Shown: positions 33,026 to 41,201 of the stretch, piece by piece
How positions within the stretch are numbered: the first letter of the stretch is position 1
Layout of the letters: each line of letters starts with the position of its first letter
Source: an uncultured Clostridia bacterium
Lineage (GTDB): Bacteria > Bacillota > Clostridia > Christensenellales > CAG-917
Assembly: GCA_944358385.1 (NCBI GenBank)
Contig: CALVQW010000007.1
Location: 1 to 64,000 of the forward strand
Direction: 5' to 3'
Length of the DNA stretch: 64,000 bases
The notes under the pieces: model-generated
Databases searched by the model: none
What the model was told of the DNA's origin: nothing
What the model saw: the letters and a program-made list of their open reading frames with translations, nothing else
Program-made: the position numbers and the translations under genes

Positions 33026-34303
33026 TTATTTGCCGAACTTTTTGTCGAACTTTTCAAGGCACTTCACGCTGATGGCATAGCAGTCCGCAAGGCAGTCCTT
33101 GTCGAGGTTGGTGTAGGTGTCCTTCAGGGTGTGGTAGTAGTCCTCAAGGACGTGGTTCAGAGCCGTGATGCCCGTCACCTTATAGCCGCCCTGCGCAAAT
33201 GCCGCGGAATCCGTCGCGCCGCCGAAGGGAGGCACCCAAGTCTTGTTGCAGTGTATGCCGAGTTCCTTCGCGCTCTCCATAAAGGTGTCGCTGACTTCCT
33301 TGTCCGCCTTGACTGTGCCGTTGAGGTCGCGGTAGTTGACGCCGAGGAACTTGCTGGCGTGTATGGTGTCGTAGGAATAGATCCACGTAGGCACGTCGTC
33401 AAACTCGCCCTTGTGCTGTTCCACCCACGCTTTCGCGCCGCGGAGTCCCGCTTCTTCGGAGCCGGAGAGGATGACGCCCACTTCGGTGTGTTCAAGCTCG
33501 ATGCCCGCATCCTTCATGGCTTTGAGGATGGCGATGCCCATATAGCAGCCGGTGAGGTTGTCGTTCGCGCCGTCCACCGTCGTCTTGGGATCCCACATAA
33601 AGTACATGCCGATGAGTCCGGGGACAAAGACGAGCTGGGCGATGCCGCACCAGAACAGCGCGTCACCGTAAACGGCGGTGTATGCGTCAAGGCTGAACTC
33701 GCTCATGTACGCAATGCCCTGAGAGCCGAGCACCGCGGTGGCGACTATCGCAAGCACGAGAGCGATGAACGCGCCGAGGAAGCTGGAGCCGATGTGCAGC
33801 TCGTAAACCGCGCCGCCGAACTTGTTGTTGACGGGCCAGTTCCACGCCGCGTCGGGGTGACCGTTGAAGAAGATGCGCGCCTTCACTTCGCCCGTGCATT
33901 TCTTGATGGCGGTGACATTGTGTCCCGTCTCTTCGGGGAAGAGGAAGTCAAACGTCTTTTTGTACAGCACGAATTGGCAAATCATGATCAGGAACCCGAC
34001 CGCGATGAGTGCCACTCCGAGTGCCGGCAGGAAGAAGAAACACAACATGCCCAGAAGTGCGCATGTGATGGTGTAGTTCAGCCAGCCGAGGAAGGAATGG
34101 GGATGTTCCTTGAAGGACTCCACATCCGCTCTCTCACAGCCGCACTCGTTTTTGAGAACGTCCGCCATATACTCGCAGGACTTTTTCTCGCCTTCGCTGC
34201 CGGGACCGCGCTTGCCGCACTTCTTGATGACGTCGGTGATGCCGTCGATCATGTACTGCGCGCTCTCCGCCTTGTTGTCTATGAGCTTTTTGAAATCAGC
34301 CAT
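33026..34303 (-). CDS. Membrane-embedded M28-type metallopeptidase, second copy
   Basis: A 425-residue paralogue of the protein at 15986-17224 with the same interrupted layout. Zinc-site motifs are FFNGHPDAAWNW, GANDNLTGC, SGSEEAGLRGA, FGGATDSAAF and EDYYHTLKDT. Hydrophobic helices lie near residues 78-115 and, between the first His motif and GANDN, near 175-235. In this copy the first His motif has Pro (HPD), as in typical M28 enzymes, whereas the other copy has HCD. It has its own promoter and terminator. The substrate is unknown. Confidence 0.86.
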   Translation of the reverse strand: MADFKKLIDNKAESAQYMIDGITDVIKKCGKRGPGSEGEKKSCEYMADVLKNECGCERADVESFKEHPHSFLGWLNYTITCALLGMLCFFFLPALGVALIAVGFLIMICQFVLYKKTFDFLFPEETGHNVTAIKKCTGEVKARIFFNGHPDAAWNWPVNNKFGGAVYELHIGSSFLGAFIALVLAIVATAVLGSQGIAYMSEFSLDAYTAVYGDALFWCGIAQLVFVPGLIGMYFMWDPKTTVDGANDNLTGCYMGIAILKAMKDAGIELEHTEVGVILSGSEEAGLRGAKAWVEQHKGEFDDVPTWIYSYDTIHASKFLGVNYRDLNGTVKADKEVSDTFMESAKELGIHCNKTWVPPFGGATDSAAFAQGGYKVTGITALNHVLEDYYHTLKDTYTNLDKDCLADCYAISVKCLEKFDKKFGK

Positions 34304-34337
34304 AGTACATCGTCTCCTTGTTTTTTAGAATGGTTAA

Positions 34338-34366
34338 ATTGTAACACAATTCATTTCCTCTTTCAA
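34338..34366 (-). promoter_or_regulatory. Promoter of the second M28 peptidase gene
   Basis: TTGAAA (34361-34366), 17-nt spacer, TACAAT (34338-34343) on the minus strand. Confidence 0.82.
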
Positions 34367-34552
34367 TAGCCTTTCCGTATCTTTCACACTTTTTTAACAT
34401 TTGTAGCCTTTCCGACACACCCGCCCCCTTGCAAGAACATTGCACGGTCGCGTTCTCTGCGCGCATTGGACATTCCCCACACCCCGCGCCGTTGCATTTC
34501 CCGTCACCTGTTTTGTCGGGGAACAGACACCCGTAGGCAAGCTTATTTTGTT

Positions 34553-34653
34553 GGACACTTGGGGACGGGCTTATTTTGTCCAAAAACCGGACACTCGGGG
34601 ACGGGCTTATTTTGTCCGGAAATCAGACAGATCAAGCCCGCCCCCAAGTGTCT
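34553..34653. repeat. REP-like cluster (two direct units and one inverted)
   Basis: 29-bp units GGACACT(T/C)GGGGACGGGCTT... at 34553-34581 and 34589-34617, then an inverted, diverged unit at 34624-34653. Same family as 22177-22225. It lies just after the stop of the phosphatase gene on the minus strand. Confidence 0.85.
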
Positions 34654-34689
34654 ATACGAGTGATAGCCTCGCCCGCGATAAACGATAAA

Positions 34690-35373
34690 CTAAAACGCAC
34701 GCACGTATGTGCAGCGGCAGGTCTCCGTCTCCACACAGCCCAGAACGCCGCCAAGGTACACTCCCGTGTCGAGGTGTACCTTGCAACAGTCCGCGGCTCG
34801 CCCGCTCCCCCGCACGCCGTCCGCCCGCGGATAGAACAATATCTCATCCCTGCCCGTAAGATAGCGCGTGGGAGTGTGACCATACAGCACACACTTCCCC
34901 TCCCTCGGCAGAACGTCTGCGTCCTTGAAACGACGGTCATACACCAGCTGCTCCCGCGCAGCCTCCCGCAAAGGCAGGATGCGTCCGTCCGCGAGCGGAA
35001 CGCCCGCATGCACGAGGATAAGCTCCTCCGTCTCGATGTAATAAGGCAGGGAATCGAACCCTTCCACAGTCTCCGCGTCCAATAAATGCCCGTCCTCGAA
35101 ATCGCCGCGCAGCCCGTCCAACGCCCGCTCGAAGTCCCCCGTCTGCTCCGTCAACGCGCGAAACCGCTTCAACATGTCGTACTCGTGATTGCCCGCGATG
35201 CAAAAGACGCCGGGCAGCGAAAACAAGAGCTTCGCCAAACGTATGCTCTCCCTTCCCTTCCCCACGATGTCGCCGAGCACATACATCCTGTCCCCGCCGC
35301 CGAATTTCAGCCTGTCCAGCAAACGGCAGAATAACTCATAATGCCCGTGTATGTCCGAAATGCAATACACCAT
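34690..35373 (-). CDS. Calcineurin-type metallophosphatase
   Basis: A 227-residue phosphoesterase like bacterial Ser/Thr protein phosphatases or diadenosine-tetraphosphatases. Metal motifs are ISDIHGHYELF, LGDIVGKG, IAGNHEYDM, ILVHAGV and LYGHTP, with a final GVYLGG. The ATG at 35373 begins MVYCISDIHGH; the sequence before it lacks a clear ribosome site, and a TATCAT -10-like box ends 6 nt upstream, so the mRNA may be leaderless. The physiological substrate is unknown. Confidence 0.9.
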   Translation of the reverse strand: MVYCISDIHGHYELFCRLLDRLKFGGGDRMYVLGDIVGKGRESIRLAKLLFSLPGVFCIAGNHEYDMLKRFRALTEQTGDFERALDGLRGDFEDGHLLDAETVEGFDSLPYYIETEELILVHAGVPLADGRILPLREAAREQLVYDRRFKDADVLPREGKCVLYGHTPTRYLTGRDEILFYPRADGVRGSGRAADCCKVHLDTGVYLGGVLGCVETETCRCTYVRAF

Positions 35374-35379
35374 ACCCCG

Positions 35380-35385
35380 ATGATA
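35380..35385 (-). promoter_or_regulatory. Candidate -10 box of the phosphatase gene (leaderless)
   Basis: TATCAT, 6 nt from the ATG. The -35 match at the usual spacing is weak. Confidence 0.4.
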
Positions 35386-35510
35386 CCACACTTCTCCCCC
35401 AAAACACAGCCCCCACGAAATAAAAAAGGATATTTGTCGTGTTCAAGCACGCCCTATCAAGCTATTTAAACCCGAAGGCGGGAACGAAAACTACCCCCCT
35501 CTTACCGAGT

Positions 35511-35634
35511 CCGAGGGCGATATTCGGATGCAGAACGCGAAAGCACCCCTTTTTCGGCGAGGCGCGTACTTGATCGTACGTAACGAGCCGAAAAAGGGGT
35601 GCTGACAAAGTTCTGCGCCGAATAGCGCCCTCGG
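35511..35634 (-). terminator. Long CGTAC-loop hairpin element E3 (124 bp) after mgsA
   Basis: Lies 16 bp beyond the mgsA stop. Arms CCGAGGGC...TTCGG / CCGAAT...CCCTCGG and AAAGCACCCCTTTTTCGGC / GCCGAAAAAGGGGTGCT, apical GCGTAC...CGTACGT. Near-copy of E2. Confidence 0.72.
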
Positions 35635-35650
35635 AAACCAGGGGCGGGGT

Positions 35651-36028
35651 TTATATTAAGGTAGAGTGTATCACGTAGTCGGCAGTGGCTTTATTCGTCG
35701 CAATGGGTATGTCATACACCACGGCTATCCTGAGCAATGCTTTGACATCGGGATCGTGGGGCTGGGCTTGGAGAGGATCCCAGAAAAAGATGACGAGGTC
35801 GATCTGCCCTTCCGCTATCTTCGCGCCGATCTGCTGGTCGCCGCCGAGAGGTCCGGAGAGGTAGCGATGCACGTCAAGACCGGTGGCTTCCGCAACGAGT
35901 TTGGATGTCGTACCGGTGCCGCAAAGCTCAAAGCGCGCGAGGGTATCGCGGTTCTTCATAGCCCAGCTCACCATTTCGGCTTTCTTATTGTCGTGCGCGA
36001 TGAGCGCGATGCATTTGACTTCTTTCAT
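35651..36028 (-). CDS. mgsA: Methylglyoxal synthase
   Basis: Converts dihydroxyacetone phosphate to methylglyoxal and phosphate, a bypass of lower glycolysis. The 125-residue protein has the family motifs [38 protein letters not shown], and [20 protein letters not shown], interrupted here for length. The start at 36028 has AAAGGACG upstream and a perfect-spacing promoter. The gene is transcribed alone and ends at element E3. Two phosphofructokinases in the same window suggest active sugar-phosphate flux. Confidence 0.95.
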   Translation of the reverse strand: MKEVKCIALIAHDNKKAEMVSWAMKNRDTLARFELCGTGTTSKLVAEATGLDVHRYLSGPLGGDQQIGAKIAEGQIDLVIFFWDPLQAQPHDPDVKALLRIAVVYDIPIATNKATADYVIHSTLI

Positions 36029-36056
36029 GGTTCGTCGTCCTTTATGTGTTGAGAGC

Positions 36057-36085
36057 ATTATACCACAACGCTCCCCTCTTTTCAA
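36057..36085 (-). promoter_or_regulatory. Promoter of mgsA
   Basis: TTGAAA (36080-36085), 17-nt spacer, TATAAT (36057-36062) on the minus strand. Confidence 0.87.
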
Positions 36086-36132
36086 GCGGGATGAGCCAAA
36101 CATTTCAACCGCCTCACGGCGCGGACGCACAC

Positions 36133-36160
36133 GAAACGCCGATCGCAGGATCGGCGTTTC
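36133..36160 (-). terminator. Terminator-like hairpin after the YbaK gene
   Basis: GAAACGCCGATC-(loop)-GATCGGCGTTTC palindrome. The T tract is short, so strength is uncertain. Confidence 0.6.
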
Positions 36161-36188
36161 ACATTGCGATTTTGACGGTTAAAACCCG

Positions 36189-36668
36189 TTATTCCGCGAT
36201 TTCGTAGGGTTTGCAGACGTCTGTCCATCCCTTCGCGCGGGAAAACTTTTCCAGCTCGTCTATGCCGAGTTCGATGGCACTGGACGCACTGCCGCAGGCG
36301 GGGAACACCGTGACAAATCTTTTCAGGGACTCGTCCAGCCACACCTCCGCACCTTCCGCCACCGCAAAGGGACACACCCCGCCCGCGGCGTGTCCGGTGA
36401 GGCATTCGGTATCCTCACGGGCGAGCATCTTCGCCTTGCCGCCGAAGAAGTCCTTATACTTGCGGTTGTCCACTTTGACGTCTCCCGCCGCCACGATGAG
36501 GATAACCCTTTCCCCCAACATGAAGGAGAGCGTCTTGGCGATGCGCGCCTCCTCGCAACCGAGGGCTTTTGCCGCAAGCTCCACCGTCGCGCTGGACACG
36601 TCGAACTCTCTCACTCTTTCCGCCGCGCCGAATGCGGCGAGATACTCTTTCACTTTGGCTACGGACAT
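36189..36668 (-). CDS. YbaK/EbsC family aminoacyl-tRNA deacylase-like protein
   Basis: A 159-residue protein of the YbaK/EbsC branch. Conserved positions include ARIAKTLSFMLGERVILIVAAGDVKVD (given in part), the Lys in RIAKTL, and GHAAGGVCPFAV. Members hydrolyse mischarged Cys-tRNA(Pro) or related species. It differs from the ProX-type protein at 30025. GGAGGAG precedes the ATG; a CCGCCGC-aaaa-CGCGGCGG hairpin and a TATAAT box lie in the leader region, near 36680-36716. Confidence 0.87.
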   Translation of the reverse strand: MSVAKVKEYLAAFGAAERVREFDVSSATVELAAKALGCEEARIAKTLSFMLGERVILIVAAGDVKVDNRKYKDFFGGKAKMLAREDTECLTGHAAGGVCPFAVAEGAEVWLDESLKRFVTVFPACGSASSAIELGIDELEKFSRAKGWTDVCKPYEIAE

Positions 36669-36808
36669 AGCTCCTCCTTCCGCCGCGTTTTGCGGCGGGA
36701 ACGTGCCGATTATACCACATTTTCCTCTCCCGCGACAGAGAAAAGGCGCACTTTATACGCAATTAAAGTTTATTATTTTAATTTATATGTGTTTCGCGCG
36801 GAAAACTA

Positions 36809-36837
36809 TTGACATACCCCGCCGTTTAATTCAAAAT
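36809..36837 (+). promoter_or_regulatory. Promoter of the GtrA-like gene
   Basis: TTGACA (36809-36814), 17-nt spacer, CAAAAT (36832-36837). Confidence 0.7.
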
Positions 36838-36868
36838 GTATACATAAATGCGCTCCGGGGGGAGATAT

Positions 36869-37690
36869 ATGTCCGACACCGAAAAGGATGCCGCCATCAA
36901 CGCGGCGGAAGAGATCACCGAAAACACCGTGAACGAAGCGGAAGAGACCGCTGCGGAAACAGCCGACGGGACGGCTGCCGCCGAGGGCGAAACCGCGACG
37001 ACGAGCGGCATGAAAGGCAAAGCCACCGCCGCCTTCCACAAGGGCAAGGCATTCATGACTCGCCACGGCAACATCTGGCAGATCGTCAAATTCACACTCA
37101 TCAGCCTTATCGCATTTCTTGCCGAATTCGCCACCATGTATGCCCTGCAATACGGACTTGCTGATGTGTGCGGACAAGATTTTCATTGGTTCGTCTTTAA
37201 CTACGATGCAAGCCAAGGCGGACAAGCGACATTCATCGCGATGCTCGGCTCCAAGTGCGTGGCGGAGATCATCTCCTTCACCATCAACCGCAAAAAGACC
37301 TTCAAAGCCAACAATAACGTGGTGTTCAGCGTGATCATGTACGTCATCACCGTCGTCGCGCTCATCATCTTCAGCACCTGGCTCGCCGGCCCGATCGGCA
37401 ACGCAATGGGCGCTCATAACATTGACGAAGGCTTGAGTTCGACCGTCAGCAAGATGGTTGGCTCCATCATCAGCTTCGTGGTCATCTTCCTCATGGACAA
37501 ATTCGTCATCATGCGCAATGTGAAAGGCAAGGGCGAGGAGACCTCCGCAGACGAGGAAACGGCAGCGGACGGCGAAGCCGCCGAAGCACTTGCCGCCGAC
37601 ACCGCAGACGGCATGAACGTCACCTACGACAGCACGGACGCCGAGGAAAACGAAGCCGAGACGGAGATCTCCTCCGGCGACCGGGAATAA
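36869..37690 (+). CDS. GtrA-like membrane protein with acidic tails
   Basis: A 273-residue protein. The first 65 residues are acidic and Ala/Glu/Thr-rich. Four transmembrane helices follow, beginning WQIVKFTLISLIAFLAEFAT, with a conserved NRKKTFKANN loop after helix two, typical of GtrA/DPMS-related proteins. A second acidic tail of about 60 residues ends the protein. GtrA proteins are thought to move undecaprenyl-linked sugars or assist teichoic-acid and cell-wall glycosylation. The start at 36869 has GGGGGGAGAT upstream. The acidic extensions are longer than usual. Confidence 0.85.
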   Translation: MSDTEKDAAINAAEEITENTVNEAEETAAETADGTAAAEGETATTSGMKGKATAAFHKGKAFMTRHGNIWQIVKFTLISLIAFLAEFATMYALQYGLADVCGQDFHWFVFNYDASQGGQATFIAMLGSKCVAEIISFTINRKKTFKANNNVVFSVIMYVITVVALIIFSTWLAGPIGNAMGAHNIDEGLSSTVSKMVGSIISFVVIFLMDKFVIMRNVKGKGEETSADEETAADGEAAEALAADTADGMNVTYDSTDAEENEAETEISSGDRE

Positions 37691-37715
37691 GTACGCTTAT
37701 CAACGGACTGCACAC

Positions 37716-37749
37716 GCACGCCGCGGCATGACGCCGCGGCGTTTTGCGT
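37716..37749 (+). terminator. Terminator of the GtrA-like gene
   Basis: GCCGCGGC-atga-CGCCGCGGC-type stem followed by GTTTTGCG. Confidence 0.8.
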
Positions 37750-37855
37750 GCGCCGAACACGGCAGCTCTGCCAGGCGGCACTGCCCTGCCGGTCCTCTCT
37801 GCGACGCATATCTCCCGGCAGCCGGACGCACACCTGCGCGGCTTACAGAGCATGA

Positions 37856-37884
37856 CAAAAGAGAGCGCGCCGCGCTCTCTTTTG
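37856..37884 (-). terminator. Terminator of the DUF296-CrtI-reductase operon
   Basis: AAAAGAGAGCGC / GCGCTCTCTTTT palindrome. T-rich on both strands, so it serves the minus-strand operon and backs up the GtrA terminator. Confidence 0.82.
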
Positions 37885-37978
37885 ACGTATTGTCCGATTT
37901 TCATGCCGCATACTGCCCAAACCTCCGCGCATCGCAGCGGAGCGGCGCAAGCCGTCATGCAGGCGGCGCGAGGGCCCG

Positions 37979-39130
37979 TTACGCCTTGGGCACTACGATC
38001 TCCATGTCCGAATCGGGATAAGTGCAGCAGGGGTGGATGTAGCCGAACTTCCCGTCCGCGAGTCTGCGCTTGTCAGCGCCGGCGATGGAGAATTTGCCGG
38101 CAACGAGCCTGCTGTGGCAGAAACCGCAGCCGCCCGCGCGGCACTTGGACGGCACTTTCAGCCCCGCCCTTTCCATGGCGACGAGCAAGGTTTCACCTGC
38201 GTCCGCCTTCACTTTGAACGTATCGAAGCCGATATGCACGGTGAGGTCGTACGCCGCGGGCGCGGCGTCGCGCACTCCCACGCAGTTCGCCTCTTTCTTG
38301 ACGCGTTTCAGCGGCAGACCGAGGGGCACGAGCTCCTTGTCCTGGAAGGCGTACATCGCGGAAGGTCCGCACATCATCACGGTGAAATCGCCGTCAACGT
38401 ACTTCTTCACGAGAGCGAGATTCACAAATCCGTGCTCACAGCCTTCTTCCTCCTTCTCGGTCACGTACACGACCTTGAACTTGCCGGGCATTTGCGCCGC
38501 AAGGGCGTCGAGCCTGCTCCTGAATGCGAGATCGGCAGCCGTCTTTGCCCCGTAGAACAGCGTGAGCGAATAGTCGTCGGTGCCGTCCGCAAGCGCCTGC
38601 GCCATGCTGTAGAAGGGAGTGATGCCGCTGCCGCCCGCGATCGCAACGATCTGCTTCGCGTCCTTGATCGGCTCGTAGCAGAAATCACCGGACGGATCGC
38701 CTATGACAAACTTGTCGCCCGGCTTCGCGTTGTCGAAGAGCCATTCGCTGAAAAATCCCGCTTTCTTGACGGTGAACGCGGCTTTTTTCGCAAGCGCTTC
38801 ACGGGGCGAGGACGAGAAGGCGTAGGGGCGGGACACTTCGCTCCCGCCCGCGTTGCAGCCGAGAGTGGCGTACTGACCGGCGCGGAAGTAGAAAGGCTTC
38901 TCCGTTTCGAAGACGTACGTCTTCATGTCCGCGGTTTCGAGCCTGACTTCGATGAGAGTCGCGGACTGGTAGCCGGGGTGGAGGATCTTCGCCGTTTCGT
39001 TCACCTTATAGGTCGCGGGCAGCGGAGTCGCCGGCGCTTCCGCCATTATCTTTCTGCGCTTCGGCACCATTTTCTTGAAGCGCAGGAGGTCCATAAATCC
39101 GAAAATCTGTTTCTTGAATACGAATGCCAT
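37979..39130 (-). CDS. FAD/NAD(P) reductase with C-terminal 2Fe-2S ferredoxin domain, paralogue
   Basis: A 383-residue paralogue of the protein at 22964-24034. It has a basic N-terminal extension of about 40 residues, an FAD domain (RPYAFSSSP), an NAD(P) domain (AIAGGSGITPFYSMA and MMCGPSAMY) and a ferredoxin domain with CRAGGCGFC and HPCCTYP. It starts 4 bp after the CrtI-like gene, so both belong to one operon. It likely passes electrons between NAD(P)H and the flavoprotein or an external partner. Confidence 0.88.
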   Translation of the reverse strand: MAFVFKKQIFGFMDLLRFKKMVPKRRKIMAEAPATPLPATYKVNETAKILHPGYQSATLIEVRLETADMKTYVFETEKPFYFRAGQYATLGCNAGGSEVSRPYAFSSSPREALAKKAAFTVKKAGFFSEWLFDNAKPGDKFVIGDPSGDFCYEPIKDAKQIVAIAGGSGITPFYSMAQALADGTDDYSLTLFYGAKTAADLAFRSRLDALAAQMPGKFKVVYVTEKEEEGCEHGFVNLALVKKYVDGDFTVMMCGPSAMYAFQDKELVPLGLPLKRVKKEANCVGVRDAAPAAYDLTVHIGFDTFKVKADAGETLLVAMERAGLKVPSKCRAGGCGFCHSRLVAGKFSIAGADKRRLADGKFGYIHPCCTYPDSDMEIVVPKA

Positions 39131-39134
39131 AAGT

Positions 39135-40661
39135 TCAGCCCTCCCTCTTGATGTCGCCGACGGTCTGCCTGCCGGAGATGTCGCCCGCGAAATACGCGCT
39201 GGAATAGCCGGACAATCTCATCGCGTAAGCACTGCCGAAACGCAGTCCGCGCACGCGGTGGTCCTCCGCCATCATCTGGAGCCTGGGCATGAGCCCGTCC
39301 CAATACTGCGATTCGTAGCCGTAGATCACGCCCTGCGGATGTCCGCAGTAACGCGCATACGTCATCGGCGTCGCGACCGAGATCTCCTCTATACTGTCGC
39401 GGATCTTCGCGCCGGTATCGTGCTCGAAGCGCGAGATCATCTTGTCCGCGACGTAATTCTTGGTCTTGTAATAGTTTTCGGGAGTCACCTTCGCCCAGTC
39501 GTCGGACATGTAGAGCGTGGTGAAGTACATCATGCAGGTGCCCTCCGGCGAGCAGTCGGGAAGCGCGCGGTTAAGGCATACCGTCGCCTGCACGCTGTTG
39601 TCCTTTATCGTCCGCATCCTGTCGTACTGCGCGACGGAATCCATCGTGTCGTAAAGGAAATAGTTGTGGTTCTCGATGCCGAGTTCGTCGGCGGATTTGT
39701 TGAGTCCCAGGAACATGGTGAAGCCTCTTCCCGCGAATTTGCGCGAATTAGACGCACGCACCTCCGACTCCGGCACCTTGTCCATCATCCTGCCGAACAC
39801 GACGTGCGGCGAGCAGTTCGCCACGACGTGGCGCGTCTCGATCTCCGTCCCGTCGTCCAGCACGACGGCGCGCACTCCGCCGTCCTTCGGATCGGTGAGT
39901 ATCTTCACCGCTTCGGTGTTGAACAGGACGTCGCCGCCGAGTTCGAGTATGCGTTCGGTCAGCGCGAGAGAGATCTCGTGCGAACGGGACTTCGGCATGC
40001 TCGCGCCGCGCAGGATGTAGCGGTTGACCATGGACGCGTAATGCACAAAGCTCAGGTCGTCGCAATGCGCGCCCAGGTAGCACCAGTACGCCGTGAGGAT
40101 GTCGACGGCTTTCTTCGGCATTTTGAGCGCCTTGAGCACTTCGTTCACGGAGTAGGAACCGCACCTCACGAAGTTGCCGTAATCGCGCACCATCACCTTG
40201 GGATCAGCATTGCCGTTGACCGACGCGGTGTAAGCCTGTCCGAGCCTGATCTCCTCCGCCAGCTCGAAAAATTCCGTGACGGATTTGCGGCTGCCGGGCA
40301 CATAGCTCTCCATCTTGTCGATGAAGGCTTTCACGCCGAAAGGCATCGTCGCGTCGAGCTTTTCCGCCTGCGAGATCACGCGGTACGCCTCCGGGATCTG
40401 CAACCACTCGATCTTGTCCGTCACTCCGAGTTCGTCGAAGAGCACGCGGACGTCGCCCGCGTTGTCGGCGGTACCGAAATCGTTGAGCTCGTGCAAAGAC
40501 GCCTCGAACTCGAACCGCCCCCTTCTGAAGCTGGTCGCGAAGCCGCCGGGAATGTTGTGCTTTTCCACAAGCAGCACCCGCGCTCCGCCCTGCAGCAGCC
40601 TGATCGCTGCGGTAAGTCCGCCGTTACCCGCACCGATAACGACGGCGTCGTATTTTCTCAT
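39135..40661 (-). CDS. CrtI-like (phytoene desaturase/retinol saturase family) FAD protein
   Basis: A 508-residue flavoprotein. The N-terminal dinucleotide fold is VIGAGNGGLTAAIRL followed by VEKHNIPGG. The C-terminal FAD motif is near GYSSAYFAGDISGRQ. The overall design matches the NAD(P)/FAD-dependent CrtI/retinol-saturase family, which desaturates or saturates polyene or other hydrophobic chains. No carotenoid or terpene genes lie nearby, so the substrate is open. AGGAGGTT precedes the ATG. It lies between a DUF296 gene and a ferredoxin-type reductase gene on the same strand. Confidence 0.88.
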   Translation of the reverse strand: MRKYDAVVIGAGNGGLTAAIRLLQGGARVLLVEKHNIPGGFATSFRRGRFEFEASLHELNDFGTADNAGDVRVLFDELGVTDKIEWLQIPEAYRVISQAEKLDATMPFGVKAFIDKMESYVPGSRKSVTEFFELAEEIRLGQAYTASVNGNADPKVMVRDYGNFVRCGSYSVNEVLKALKMPKKAVDILTAYWCYLGAHCDDLSFVHYASMVNRYILRGASMPKSRSHEISLALTERILELGGDVLFNTEAVKILTDPKDGGVRAVVLDDGTEIETRHVVANCSPHVVFGRMMDKVPESEVRASNSRKFAGRGFTMFLGLNKSADELGIENHNYFLYDTMDSVAQYDRMRTIKDNSVQATVCLNRALPDCSPEGTCMMYFTTLYMSDDWAKVTPENYYKTKNYVADKMISRFEHDTGAKIRDSIEEISVATPMTYARYCGHPQGVIYGYESQYWDGLMPRLQMMAEDHRVRGLRFGSAYAMRLSGYSSAYFAGDISGRQTVGDIKREG

Positions 40662-40700
40662 TGCAACCTCCTGTTTCCGTGCCCGGCACTCGGCCGCGCC

Positions 40701-41120
40701 TCATAATTCCATAAGATTCAGTCCCGTGCGCTCGTCGTAGAACCTCGGCACACGGCCGTAAACGGTGTGCAGGACCAGTTCGCACGTCGCGCTGATGACG
40801 GCGCGTTTGAGATGTCCGCCGACGGCGGTCCCGTCCCTCCTGCACGCTGCGGCGTGGATGTGGACGTAAGGCGCGCCGTTCATCTCGGTCACCGTGCCCG
40901 AAAGCGACGTGATCTCCAGCGGCTCGCGGAACGTGTTGTCGAAATACACCTTCGCCTTCACGTCGTAGACGGACACGTCGAATTCGTCCGCCGCGCCTAT
41001 CCCGCTCACCTCGGCGAACGTCACGCCCTCGCGCTCCGCGATGTCGGAAAGGGAGGCGATGACCTCTTCGCCCACTTCCAGCCTTGCGACGATGTCTTCA
41101 CCGAACCGCTTATATTTCAT
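40701..41120 (-). CDS. PPC/DUF296 domain protein
   Basis: A 139-residue single-domain protein of the plant-and-prokaryote-conserved (PPC, DUF296) family. Visible family features are SLSDIAEREGVTFAEVSGIG, the central EITSLSGTVTEMNG and PYVHIHAA. In bacteria these small trimers often bind metal or nucleotides, but their roles are poorly known. The ATG at 41120 has GGAGGTGTG upstream. It is the first gene of a three-gene operon with the CrtI-like and reductase genes, 39 bp ahead of the former. Confidence 0.87.
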   Translation of the reverse strand: MKYKRFGEDIVARLEVGEEVIASLSDIAEREGVTFAEVSGIGAADEFDVSVYDVKAKVYFDNTFREPLEITSLSGTVTEMNGAPYVHIHAAACRRDGTAVGGHLKRAVISATCELVLHTVYGRVPRFYDERTGLNLMEL

Positions 41121-41201
41121 ACCACACCTCCGTGCCGCCTTGCTCTTACACACCGCGCGACCGTTCGCTACCCTTCTATTTTACCACGCCCTGCATGAAA
41201 A

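Noticed and set aside
37979-40661. Carotenoid biosynthesis cluster, because of the CrtI-like protein
   Set aside because: No phytoene synthase, prenyltransferase or cyclase is present, and the partner is a ferredoxin-type reductase.
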